This document shows positions 49,845 through 58,023 of a stretch of 64,000 nt of DNA, in pieces. A program made the translations under genes and the position numbers. The stretch's first letter is position 1. The number at the start of each line of letters is the position of its first letter. The stretch covers positions 1-64,000 of the forward strand of contig NZ_QPJV01000008.1 in assembly GCF_003337315.1 (NCBI RefSeq), written 5' to 3'. The notes beneath the pieces were generated by a model. The model was given only the letters and a program-made list of their open reading frames with translations. It did no database searches and had not been told where the DNA came from. The DNA comes from Vagococcus fluvialis. GTDB taxonomy: Bacteria > Bacillota > Bacilli > Lactobacillales > Vagococcaceae.

Positions 49845-49873
49845 AGTATCACTTTTTTTAAGTGGTAAATCAA
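49845..49873 (-). promoter_or_regulatory. Promoter of the YheO-type regulator
   Basis: TTGATT (49868-49873), 17 bp, GATACT (49845-49850) on the minus strand. A short CACTT/AAGTG hairpin within the spacer may also end transcription from the ABC exporter genes. Confidence 0.65.
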
Positions 49874-49915
49874 CTTTTAACTTATTTAAAAAAACATCTT
49901 TTTCTAATATAACTT

Positions 49916-50686
49916 TTAACTTCTTAATCCTCTTCCTTTGTTGATTAAATACCAACAAACACTATACAGGACAACAATAAAAATAATAATAATTGAAAAT
50001 GAAACAGTAATAGAAACATCTTCTATCCCTAAGAAACCATATCTAAAACCTGAAATCATGTACACAATTGGGTTAACCTTTGAAACACCTTGCCAAAATG
50101 GCGGTAACATTGAAATCGAGTAAAATACTCCACCTAAATAAGTTAAAGGTTGTAGAACAAAAGTAGGTACAATTGAGACATCATCATAAGATTGAGCGAA
50201 AATCCCATTGATTAAACCAGCTAGAGAAAATAAAATAGCAGTCATTAATAACGTAATAATAACGATTGGCCATGAAACTACATTTAACGGTACAAATAAT
50301 AGGGAGATAATCGTCACTAAAGTTCCCACTAGAAAACTTCGGCCTAAACCACCAATCACAAAGCCCCAAATAATAATATGAGTTGGCACTGGTGCTACAA
50401 GTAATTCTTCAATGTTTTTCTGGAATTTTTGAGAGAAAAAGGACGATGACACATTGGCATAAGAACTAGTAATAGCTGACATCATAATTAGCCCTGGTAC
50501 AATAAATTCCATATAAGAAAAGCCACCCATATCACCAATTCGACCACCAATCATTTTTCCAAATATAACAAAATAAAGAGAAGTTGTAATCACTGGTGGT
50601 ACAAGGGTTTGTACCCATATTCTTAAATATCGATTTGTTTCTTTAACAGCTAAACTTTTTAATGCAGTAAAATAAAGATTATTCAT
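49916..50686 (-). CDS. ABC-2 type transporter permease
   Basis: A 256-residue ABC-2 permease with six membrane segments. Its order and motifs (ETNRYLRIWVQTLVPPVITTSLYFVIFG, SSFFSQKFQKNIEELLVAPVPT, FVLQPLTYLGGVFYSI, LPPFWQGVSKVNPIVYMI in conserved short blocks) match the YadH-like exporter permeases. The start overlaps the ATPase gene by 8 bp, giving a coupled pair. The transported substrate (drug, lipid or polysaccharide) is not evident. It ends the ArsR-controlled operon. Confidence 0.9.
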   Translation of the reverse strand: MNNLYFTALKSLAVKETNRYLRIWVQTLVPPVITTSLYFVIFGKMIGGRIGDMGGFSYMEFIVPGLIMMSAITSSYANVSSSFFSQKFQKNIEELLVAPVPTHIIIWGFVIGGLGRSFLVGTLVTIISLLFVPLNVVSWPIVIITLLMTAILFSLAGLINGIFAQSYDDVSIVPTFVLQPLTYLGGVFYSISMLPPFWQGVSKVNPIVYMISGFRYGFLGIEDVSITVSFSIIIIFIVVLYSVCWYLINKGRGLRS

Positions 50687-51614
50687 TGTCTTCCTCCGTA
50701 CTATGTTCTCCTTCAGTTAGTTTTAAAAATAACTCTTCTAAACGATTTGATTTATTTCTCATAGAAGTCACTGTAATTCCTTGGTTTGATAGTTGAGTAA
50801 AGACATCATTAATCCCTTGATCTTTTTGAACTTCTACAGCTAAGGTTTGTTGATCTTCTAATTCATAATGATAGTCAACTAATTTAATTTCTTTATTTGT
50901 TGGAACTATATCTAAAATAAAAGTTTCTGATTGTAATTTAGACAGTAGTTCTTTCATACTTGTATTTTCAATTAATTCACCTGATTGGATGATCCCAATA
51001 TTGCGACATAACATCTCTGCTTCTTCTAAGTAATGAGTAGTTAAAATAATAGTTGTCCCTGCTTCATTTAACTCTTTTAAGAACTCCCACATATCACGAC
51101 GTAACTCAATATCCACACCTGCTGTCGGTTCATCTAATATTAACAATTTTGGCTCATGCATTAGAGCTCTAGCAATCATTAGACGGCGCTTCATACCACC
51201 TGATAACATTCTCGCTCTTACATTTCGTTTTTCCCATAGGTTTGATTGTTTTAAAAATTTTTCACTTCGAATTAACGCTTCTTTTCTTGGCACTCCGTAA
51301 TAGCCAGCTTGATTAACAACAATTTGTTGCACTGTTTCAAAAGGATTAAAGTTAAACTCTTGAGGTACTAGTCCAATTTGTTGCTTCGCTTTAACTAAGT
51401 CTTTATCTAAGTCATAACCAAATATTTTCACTTGTCCACTTGTTTTATTAACTAGTGAAGTCATAATACCAATCGTGGTTGATTTCCCTGCACCGTTTGG
51501 TCCTAACAATGCGTAAAAGTCACCTTCTTCAACAGTTAAATCAACACCTTTTAAAGCTTTAACTCCTGTGTCATAAGTCTTTTTCAAATTATTGATTTCT
51601 AATGCGTATACCAT
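50679..51614 (-). CDS. ABC exporter ATP-binding protein
   Basis: A 311-residue ATPase of the drug/polysaccharide export (YadG/DrrA) type. Walker A is GPNGAGKSTT, the signature is LSGGMKRRLMIARAL, Walker B is LLILDEPTAGVD, and the H-loop is TTHYLEEAEM. A C-terminal extension of about 85 residues after the nucleotide domain is usual for this subfamily. AAGGAG stands before the ATG. It lies 14 bp after the ArsR gene and overlaps the permease gene, so it is co-transcribed with both. Confidence 0.95.
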   Translation of the reverse strand: MVYALEINNLKKTYDTGVKALKGVDLTVEEGDFYALLGPNGAGKSTTIGIMTSLVNKTSGQVKIFGYDLDKDLVKAKQQIGLVPQEFNFNPFETVQQIVVNQAGYYGVPRKEALIRSEKFLKQSNLWEKRNVRARMLSGGMKRRLMIARALMHEPKLLILDEPTAGVDIELRRDMWEFLKELNEAGTTIILTTHYLEEAEMLCRNIGIIQSGELIENTSMKELLSKLQSETFILDIVPTNKEIKLVDYHYELEDQQTLAVEVQKDQGINDVFTQLSNQGITVTSMRNKSNRLEELFLKLTEGEHSTEEDNE

Positions 51615-51628
51615 AATAGCTAAACTCC

Positions 51629-51913
51629 TTATTTTTTTGCATCATTAAATACTTTTTCCATACTTAAAAAAAGTTCTGCTACACTTTCCTCTTTTATTGA
51701 ATAGTGATGCCACTGTCCCTTTTTTTCTACAGTAATTAACTTTGCTTTTTCTAATATTTTCATGTGATGAGAAAGCGTTGGTTGAGTCACATCAAAGTGA
51801 TCTAAAACTTCGCAAGCGCACATACTTTTTTCTTTAGAAAGTAGCTCAATAATTTTCAGCCTTCTTGTGTCAGCTAAAGCTTTTAAAACTAAAATTAAAT
51901 CACTTGTTTCCAT
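51629..51913 (-). CDS. ArsR/SmtB family regulator
   Basis: A 94-residue winged-helix repressor with LKALADTRRLKIIELLS, the metal-site-like CACEVLDHFDVTQPTLSHHMKILEKA region (Cys32, Cys34 in CAC) and a wing KKGQWHHYSI. A CACE motif in helix 3 is typical of metal(loid)- or thiol-sensing members (ArsR-type), but no arsenic gene is adjacent; the operon is an ABC exporter. It is first in its operon, with a palindrome just upstream, so autoregulation is likely. The inducer is unknown. Confidence 0.92.
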   Translation of the reverse strand: METSDLILVLKALADTRRLKIIELLSKEKSMCACEVLDHFDVTQPTLSHHMKILEKAKLITVEKKGQWHHYSIKEESVAELFLSMEKVFNDAKK

Positions 51914-51928
51914 TAACTCTCCTCCCCT

Positions 51929-51948
51929 ACATAGATAACTATCTATGT
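51929..51948 (-). promoter_or_regulatory. Operator-like palindrome upstream of the ArsR gene
   Basis: ACATAGATA and TATCTATGT flank a 2-bp centre, a 9-2-9 inverted repeat ending about 15 bp before the start codon, typical for ArsR/SmtB autoregulation. Confidence 0.8.
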
Positions 51949-52029
51949 AAGATTAAATTAAATCAGAAAACTTGTCAAGAATTCAAATTATTAACGAAAT
52001 AACTTAGCTAATAAAACTAACAATTTCAT

Positions 52030-52081
52030 TAATATCAAAAAAACAGAACCATGCTTAAACAAGGTTCTGTTTTTGATATTA
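52030..52081. terminator. Terminator between ArsR region and the downstream GNAT gene
   Basis: TAATATCAAAAA and TTTTTGATATTA with inner ACAGAACC/GGTTCTGT form a long stem; it can act on either strand. The rest of the gap (52082-52170) shows no other feature. Confidence 0.75.
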
Positions 52082-52170
52082 GGTATGCTATTTGGTTTTT
52101 ATTATATTAATCTCTATAACTATTATGAACACTAAAACTTAGTTTGATGTTTGTTTCGCAATGGCGTTAA

Positions 52171-52680
52171 TTAAAAAATGAATTCTAAAACTTCTGTTGA
52201 GCGGCTTTCTCCTAGTTGATTTTTCCAATTATTGTTGATTCTTCGAATACTTTTAAAACCAACAGATTTATATAAACTTAAAGCTTTTATATTTTCAGGA
52301 TCCACACTAATTTCTATTCGCTCTACTTCAGATTTAGATTTAATAATATTTATTCCCTTTAAAAGAGCTAACTTACCGTAACCTTTTCTTTGATAGGCAT
52401 ACTCTCCTATTTTTATATCAAACGTGTATGTATTCATTGATATTTTTTTATAAGCAAATTCACCTATTTCGATTTTTTCTTCACTTAGGATTATTAAAAA
52501 ATCTGCGTTTTCCTCTTTTTGATATTTTTCAATATCTTTAAAAACTTCCTCAATTGTAATAGACAAACCATTAGGGAAGCCGACTTCTTTCATTATCTGG
52601 CCATCAGACCACCATTTATGAATAATCTTAACGTCTTCTGCTGTTGCTGGTCTTAAAAATACTGCTTGTTTATTTGTCAT
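52171..52680 (-). CDS. GNAT family N-acetyltransferase (RimJ-like)
   Basis: A GNAT protein of about 169 residues with FLRPATAEDVKIIHKWWSDGQ at the N terminus, acetyl-CoA motif IGEYAYQRKGYGKLALLKGI and the motif B region IEISVDPENIKALSLYKSVGFKSIRRI in shorter blocks. The layout resembles the RimJ/RimL-like GNATs, including aminoglycoside-type acetyltransferases of diverged families, but the substrate is unknown. A GTG immediately precedes the ATG used here. It is monocistronic. Confidence 0.87.
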   Translation of the reverse strand: MTNKQAVFLRPATAEDVKIIHKWWSDGQIMKEVGFPNGLSITIEEVFKDIEKYQKEENADFLIILSEEKIEIGEFAYKKISMNTYTFDIKIGEYAYQRKGYGKLALLKGINIIKSKSEVERIEISVDPENIKALSLYKSVGFKSIRRINNNWKNQLGESRSTEVLEFIF

Positions 52681-52777
52681 CACTTATCCTTTTTTTATCA
52701 ATATATTATTAATAATTAGCTTCGTACAATCGTCTTTAGTTAGAAAAAATAGGGGGCCTTTTATACCATTATCTCTT

Positions 52778-54145
52778 CTAAGTTCCTATAAAAAAGCCCA
52801 TGAATAAGCTAGCAATATTAAAATAAATTAACACACTTGTTAAATCACTTAGAGTCGTTATAAAGGGCCCACTGGCAACAGCTGGGTCAAAGCCGATTTT
52901 TTCCATTAATATCGGGATAAAACTTCCGGCTAAATTAGCTACAGTAATAGCACATAACATAGCAATGCCAATAACAAATCCTAAGATAAAGTTGTTCTTC
53001 CAAAAACCAACAACAATAAAAATGACTAAACCAGTCACGCAACCGGTAATTAATCCTGTTAGAACTTCACTTATGATTAATTTCGCAAAACTCATGTCTT
53101 TATCATCAGAGATAGCAAGTTTTCTAACTGCAACGGCTAATGACTGCGTTCCGGCGTTTCCAGCTGTTCCTGTGATAAGCGAGATAAATACGGCTAATAT
53201 GCTGGCTTCATTAATTAACACTTCGTAATGGCTAATTAAAGTCGCTGTAGACATTCCTAAAAATAGTAAGGTAATTAACCAAGGTAATCTTTTAATAGAT
53301 GCTTTTAAAGGTGTTTCTGCAATAGCTTCAACGTCAACCCCAGCAAGACCAGAGTAATCACTAGCTGCCTCGTCATCAATAACGTCAATAATATCATCAA
53401 CTGTAATAATACCAAGTAACTCTTTACGAGAATTTACAACTGGAACTGCTAAGAAATCGTAGTCCCTAATAGTTTTGGCTACATCTTCTTGGTCTTCTGT
53501 TACATCAACAGAAATCACACGCTCTTCCATCATCTCAGAGATTAACATATCTTCACGGTTTAGAAGTAAATCTCTTAAAGAAATAATTCCCTCTAAATGA
53601 TTATGACTATCCACAACATATATATAATAAATAATTTCAGCCTGTGTTGCTTTTTTTCTCAAGAGATTAAGAGCTGAACGAATAGTTTGGTTAGCAACAA
53701 TAGACACGTATTCCGTTGTCATAATCGCCCCAGCTGTTTTATCTTCATAACCTATTAAAACTTTAATCCGGTTAACATTTTCAGAAGTCATTAAACTTAA
53801 ATATTTTAAAGCTTCTTCTTTATCTAATTGATTTAAAATGTCGGCAGCGTTATCTGCATACATCTCACTTAGCATATCTGCTACATAACGTGGTGCCATC
53901 TCAGATAGATAATCTTTCATATCTTCATGATCTTCTTCAATCACATCAAACATATCAGCTGTTTCTTTAGGAGATAGATAAGTGTATAAACGCAGACGCT
54001 CTTTTTCATCTAACGTAAAATAAAACTGACCTTGTTCATAGAGATGCCATTCTAAAAACATTTCTCTAAACTCATTCATTTTATCTGCGTGAAGCAATTG
54101 CCTTAATAAATCAAACTGTTGCTCCATTTCAATATTTTCATTCAT
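52778..54145 (-). CDS. mgtE: Magnesium transporter MgtE
   Basis: A 455-residue Mg2+ channel/transporter. The N-terminal superhelical domain (about 10-135), a pair of CBS domains (about 140-260, MTTEYVSIVANQTIRSALNLL and LAVPVVNSRKELLGIITVDDI) and five membrane helices (about 290-455, with GTAGNAGTQSLAVAVRKLA and PFITTLSDLTSVLIYF) are all present. Mg2+ binding between the domains gates the channel. It is the last gene of the relQ-nadK-rluA-type-mgtE run. The CorA gene at 40.6 kb is broken, so MgtE may be the main magnesium importer seen here. Confidence 0.95.
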   Translation of the reverse strand: MNENIEMEQQFDLLRQLLHADKMNEFREMFLEWHLYEQGQFYFTLDEKERLRLYTYLSPKETADMFDVIEEDHEDMKDYLSEMAPRYVADMLSEMYADNAADILNQLDKEEALKYLSLMTSENVNRIKVLIGYEDKTAGAIMTTEYVSIVANQTIRSALNLLRKKATQAEIIYYIYVVDSHNHLEGIISLRDLLLNREDMLISEMMEERVISVDVTEDQEDVAKTIRDYDFLAVPVVNSRKELLGIITVDDIIDVIDDEAASDYSGLAGVDVEAIAETPLKASIKRLPWLITLLFLGMSTATLISHYEVLINEASILAVFISLITGTAGNAGTQSLAVAVRKLAISDDKDMSFAKLIISEVLTGLITGCVTGLVIFIVVGFWKNNFILGFVIGIAMLCAITVANLAGSFIPILMEKIGFDPAVASGPFITTLSDLTSVLIYFNIASLFMGFFIGT

Positions 54146-54161
54146 AAGGTTTGCCCCCTTT

Positions 54162-55049
54162 TTATTGATTCATGACCTGTTTCATATCTTCTGGAATTTC
54201 TAGAGTTAAGATCATCGGTTCATGAGTAAAGGGGTGTATAAACTCTAAACGTGTACAGTGAAGCGCTTGTCTATCAATCCCTAAATCCATGTTACCACCA
54301 TAAAGATTATCACCTAAAAGTGGACAACCAACACCTGAAAAATGAACTCTGATTTGGTGTGTTCTGCCTGTTTTTAGCTGAATTTTGACTTGGGCTACTT
54401 CTGCCGTTTTCTTTTCTAGCCAATAATTAGTAAGTGCTTCTTGACCATCTTCTGTCACTTGTCTTTTGATTAAAGAAGTCATATCTCGACCAATCTTTAG
54501 ATCTATCTGCCCCTCTTCAGATAAATCATCAATCTTGCCACTAACTAAAGCTGTGTAATATTTATTTAAGGTTTTATTTTGCAATTGTTTATCAAGCATC
54601 GCATGAGCAAATCCATGTTTAGCAAATAACATCAACCCTGTTGTGTCACGGTCTAATCTGGTTACAACGTGAACGACGCGGTTAACGTATTTTTGCTCAT
54701 TATAGTAATGTTTGACTCTGTGGGCCATCGTGCCAACTGGATGATACTGAGCTGGAATAGAAGCGACATCTTTTGGCTTATTCACAACAAGTAAATGCTC
54801 ATCCTCAAATACAATTTCAAGTGGTGCATCATAAGGAATTAACGTTTCATGTTCCCCTTCATCAGGAATAATGATTTTTACAATATCTCCTGGCGTCACA
54901 ACATGTAAGGCATTTTGAACTGAGTCATTGACTAACATCGTTCCACCATGGAATTTAATTTTTGCTAATAATTTTTTTGAAACACCTTTTCCCTTTAAAA
55001 AAGTTTTCAATTTTACTGATTCATTTTCAACTTGCCAAACAAACTCCAT
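54162..55049 (-). CDS. RluA family pseudouridine synthase
   Basis: A 295-residue pseudouridine synthase with an N-terminal S4-like segment (VKLKTFLKGKGVSKKLLAKI) and the catalytic motif VVTRLDRDTTGLML, in which the second Asp is catalytic. GRTHQIRVHFSGVGCPLLGD is a further family signature. It corresponds by synteny to Bacillus yjbO. The RNA target (23S or tRNA) is not known. It overlaps closely with nadK (2 bp apart) and precedes mgtE by 16 bp. Confidence 0.93.
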   Translation of the reverse strand: MEFVWQVENESVKLKTFLKGKGVSKKLLAKIKFHGGTMLVNDSVQNALHVVTPGDIVKIIIPDEGEHETLIPYDAPLEIVFEDEHLLVVNKPKDVASIPAQYHPVGTMAHRVKHYYNEQKYVNRVVHVVTRLDRDTTGLMLFAKHGFAHAMLDKQLQNKTLNKYYTALVSGKIDDLSEEGQIDLKIGRDMTSLIKRQVTEDGQEALTNYWLEKKTAEVAQVKIQLKTGRTHQIRVHFSGVGCPLLGDNLYGGNMDLGIDRQALHCTRLEFIHPFTHEPMILTLEIPEDMKQVMNQ

Positions 55050-55051
55050 CC

Positions 55052-55861
55052 TTACTCTTGTCCCCTTAATTCCCCAATAAATGCATCATTTACTCGACGC
55101 CAAAAATGCGTATGGCGGTACGAAGCAAATTGTATTCTCTGTTCTGCTAGTTCTACTTTAATAGAAACTAAGTTTTCTTCTGTTGTCACTAAATGGTCAA
55201 TGTGGACTTGATAGCTTTCTCCTCTATCTAACTCTAGAGTAATCCACTCATCTTTTGCAATAATCATTGGTGAGCCTAATGAACGATACACCCTGTTATT
55301 AATTGAGGCCACTTCATTTAACTGCATAGCATTAACCCTAGGATGAATGACGGCTCCACCTAAGCTCTTACTATAAGCTGTTGAGCCAGTTGGTGTTGAG
55401 ACACTTAGCCCATCTCCACGAAATTTTTCAAATAACTCGTCTTTAATAAGAACTTCTGCTACCATTGTGCGATTTAAATTTTTTACTGTTACTTCATTCA
55501 AAGCTAAAAATGTTTTATTTTTAGTATCATCTTCATAAATTAAAGTAATATTTAATAAAGGATAGGAAACACTTTGTGAGTTATCTTTTTTCAAACTTTC
55601 AACTAAATAATCAAGTTCATAATCACGCCAGTCAGTATAAAAACCTAAATGACCTGTATGAACACCAATAAAACGAATTTTATCTAATTCATTGACATAT
55701 GAATGAAAGGCATTTAACAAAGTGCCATCACCACCAACTGTAATTACCACATTTGGCTGGTCTAAAGTCAACTCAAAAGAAGCTTCTGCTAGTTTTTCTC
55801 TTAACTCAGCAGCAACTTTAATTGATTTTGGAGCCTTGTTGGCAATCACAGCGATTCTCAT
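55052..55861 (-). CDS. nadK: NAD kinase
   Basis: Phosphorylates NAD to NADP. A 269-residue product with the diacylglycerol-kinase-like motif VVITVGGDGTLLNAF, the NAD-binding SVSTPTGSTAYSKSLGGAV region and ASINNR/LGSPMI motifs. It corresponds to Bacillus yjbN (nadF). It overlaps relQ by four bases (ATGA), a translationally coupled start. In stress physiology its coupling with RelQ and SpxH (on the other strand) is a conserved Firmicutes theme. Confidence 0.96.
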   Translation of the reverse strand: MRIAVIANKAPKSIKVAAELREKLAEASFELTLDQPNVVITVGGDGTLLNAFHSYVNELDKIRFIGVHTGHLGFYTDWRDYELDYLVESLKKDNSQSVSYPLLNITLIYEDDTKNKTFLALNEVTVKNLNRTMVAEVLIKDELFEKFRGDGLSVSTPTGSTAYSKSLGGAVIHPRVNAMQLNEVASINNRVYRSLGSPMIIAKDEWITLELDRGESYQVHIDHLVTTEENLVSIKVELAEQRIQFASYRHTHFWRRVNDAFIGELRGQE

Positions 55862-56529
55862 GATGTTTTCCCGTCTCCTTCTGTGTTTTCTTTTTTAGTT
55901 ATTTTCTTTGGGCGCCTGTAAGAGAATAAATGTTGTGCTTCTTGAATTTCATCTCTAATTTTAGACATTTCCTCATCTAATAAAAAGGCAGCCTCTGCAG
56001 TTTTTTCTAGTCGTGTATTAATTTCTTCTGGAAACTCTCCTTGGTACTTGTAGTTTAGAGAATGCTCAATCGTTGCCCAGAAATTCATTGCTAGTGTTCT
56101 AATTTGGATTTCAACGAGGATTTTTTTCTCTCCTGAAATAAGTTGCACAGGATACTCAATGACTACGTGATAAGAGCGATAACCACTTGCCTTTTTATTT
56201 TCAATATAATCTCTTTCATGAATTACCTTAAAGTCTTTGCGTTTTCTTAATAAGCCAACAACTTCATAGATATCTTCAACAAACTGGCACATAATCCTGA
56301 TACCTGCAATGTCTTGAAGATCTGTTTCTAATCTCTCAGCTTCAATATGCCTTAATTTTGATTTTAACATAATACTATCTTCAGTTTTAACACGACCAGT
56401 TACAAATTCAATTGGCGTGTGTAGGTTATTTTCTTTATATTGTTGTCTAATACTTTTTAGTTTTACTTTTAATTCTGAAACAGCTTGTTCATATGGGGCT
56501 AAAAACAATTTCCATTCATTTTCTATCAT
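55858..56529 (-). CDS. relQ: Small alarmone synthetase RelQ
   Basis: A 223-residue single-domain (p)ppGpp synthetase. The synthetase core is seen as LQDIAGIRIMCQFVEDIYEVV, the ATP/GDP-binding ASGYRSYHVVIEYPV and VEIQIRTLAMNFWATIEHSLNYKY in shorter conserved pieces. There is no hydrolase domain. RelQ forms a pppGpp-stimulated tetramer and responds to cell-envelope stress in enterococci and Bacillus (SAS1/YjbM). It is first in the operon relQ-nadK-rluA-type-mgtE and is divergent from CYTH-spxH across a 140-bp control region. Confidence 0.95.
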   Translation of the reverse strand: MIENEWKLFLAPYEQAVSELKVKLKSIRQQYKENNLHTPIEFVTGRVKTEDSIMLKSKLRHIEAERLETDLQDIAGIRIMCQFVEDIYEVVGLLRKRKDFKVIHERDYIENKKASGYRSYHVVIEYPVQLISGEKKILVEIQIRTLAMNFWATIEHSLNYKYQGEFPEEINTRLEKTAEAAFLLDEEMSKIRDEIQEAQHLFSYRRPKKITKKENTEGDGKTS

Positions 56530-56670
56530 TTTCTCTCCACACCCTTATTCTTAAACATACATCGCTTATTTTATCATAAATGACAGCAAAAAGTTAGTAA
56601 CTAAAGGCAGTTACTAAAAAATTGAGTTTCAGAAAGAAAGATAGTAGACTAACTCTACTGAGGTGATTTT

Positions 56671-57267
56671 ATGGCAAAGGAACTTGAGATTGAATATAAG
56701 AATCTCTTAACTAAACTGGAATACCAAAATTTACTAGAAATAACTAATTTAACTAAAGAAAATATTCATGAGCAAACTAATATTTATTTCGATACAAAGA
56801 ACGGAATACTAAAAGAAAAAAGACAAGGTTTGCGAATTAGATTATTACCACAAAAAATCGAATTCACTTTAAAAGTACCACAAAAAAACAGCTATACCTA
56901 TTTAGAAATAACTGACATTTTAAATGTTTTTGATTTAGATAAATCATTAGAGGAACAAATAGATTCATCAAAAAGTGAAGTGTTAAATTATTTAGCCAAT
57001 GAAAATATCCTTGTTACTGATTTAAAGGAAATTGGTTCATTAACCACTAAAAGAGCAGAAAAAAAATTAGACCAAAATACTCTTCTTGTATTAGATGAAA
57101 GTCATTATTATGGTGTCACAGATTATGAACTTGAAATGGAAGTCCTTGATTCGACAATAGGTCAAAAGACTTTTGAAAATTTTTTAGCAGAAAATAACAT
57201 TCCAGTTAGACCTGCTAAAAAGAAAATTGCTAGAATGTTTGAAAGAAAACAGCAAATTGCTGAATAG
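56671..57267 (+). CDS. CYTH domain protein (YjbK-like, triphosphate tunnel)
   Basis: A 198-residue triphosphate-tunnel-metalloenzyme-like protein. The N-terminal LEIEYKNLLTK includes the ExExK motif of CYTH proteins, and later strands carry KRQGLRIRLLPQKIEFTLK and TTKRAEKKL with basic tunnel residues, then DYELEMEV. Bacillus YjbK, its syntenic counterpart, has triphosphatase-type family membership, but the biological substrate is not known. GAGGTGAT precedes the ATG. It is followed after 94 bp by spxH. Confidence 0.9.
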   Translation: MAKELEIEYKNLLTKLEYQNLLEITNLTKENIHEQTNIYFDTKNGILKEKRQGLRIRLLPQKIEFTLKVPQKNSYTYLEITDILNVFDLDKSLEEQIDSSKSEVLNYLANENILVTDLKEIGSLTTKRAEKKLDQNTLLVLDESHYYGVTDYELEMEVLDSTIGQKTFENFLAENNIPVRPAKKKIARMFERKQQIAE

Positions 57268-57361
57268 TAACTTTCACAAGCGTTTCTCTTTCTCTTTTTA
57301 CTAATATTTGATAGATTATAGATGATCGTATGGAATAAGTGTGTGGTTAGGAGGCGTTAAG

Positions 57362-57973
57362 ATGATTGAAATATACCTTTTTGTTAATCCCTTAGATGAA
57401 TCTAGTTTAAAAAGCGAGAAAAAATTTCTAGAAATCATTAAACATGAAAAAGAAAAGATACATTTCAAAGTAATTCCACTACTCAATCCAAGAGTCCTTC
57501 AAAATTACATACTACGTCAGAATCTACCCATTCATGACCTAGATAATAGAAATAAACTATTTAACTCTATCTATTCTGCCTGTCTAGATTACAAAGCAGC
57601 ACAGCTTCAAGGCAAACGTTTAGGCAGAGAATTTTTAATTGAGCTTCAAACACGAGTTGGTTGTCAAAAACAAACCTACTCTAAATATCTTGTTAGATCC
57701 ATTTTAAATGATTTAGGTGCCGATATGTCTTTATTTTTAAATGACCGTTCCTCTAACCTTATCATTGATTTCTTCAAACTAGATCAACAAGTAGCTAATG
57801 AAATGGGAATTGAAGATTTTTCAGATGCAGTTATTTTTAACTATAATTGCGAACGTGATTTTGGTGTTCTCATTGAAGCAGATACACCTGATGACATTAT
57901 TCGAGATTTATTTAAAACAGATTGTATTGAAGGTAGACTCTCTAAAAACAGTGATCTTTTTCATTTATACTGA
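57362..57973 (+). CDS. spxH: Adaptor protein SpxH (YjbH-like) of the DsbA superfamily
   Basis: SpxH presents the regulator Spx to the ClpXP protease. The product is about 203 residues, shorter than the roughly 270-300 of Bacillus and staphylococci. It begins MIEIYLFVNPLDESSLKSEK, where thioredoxin-fold homologues would have a CxxC; here that position has no cysteine pair (FVNPLD), as is seen in some Lactobacillales. The other side, AAQLQGKRLGREFLIELQ, is the helical insertion of the DsbA-like fold. AGGAGG lies seven bases before the ATG at 57362. Synteny with CYTH and relQ supports the call. Confidence 0.85.
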   Translation: MIEIYLFVNPLDESSLKSEKKFLEIIKHEKEKIHFKVIPLLNPRVLQNYILRQNLPIHDLDNRNKLFNSIYSACLDYKAAQLQGKRLGREFLIELQTRVGCQKQTYSKYLVRSILNDLGADMSLFLNDRSSNLIIDFFKLDQQVANEMGIEDFSDAVIFNYNCERDFGVLIEADTPDDIIRDLFKTDCIEGRLSKNSDLFHLY

Positions 57974-57984
57974 ACATAACAAAC

Positions 57985-58019
57985 AAAAGAGCCTGTAACT
58001 TCTGTTACAGGCTCTTTTA
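57985..58019. terminator. Bidirectional terminator between spxH and pepF
   Basis: AAAAGAGCCTGTAAC (57985-57999) pairs perfectly with GTTACAGGCTCTTTT (58004-58018) over a TTCT loop. Confidence 0.95.
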
Positions 58020-58023
58020 TTTG

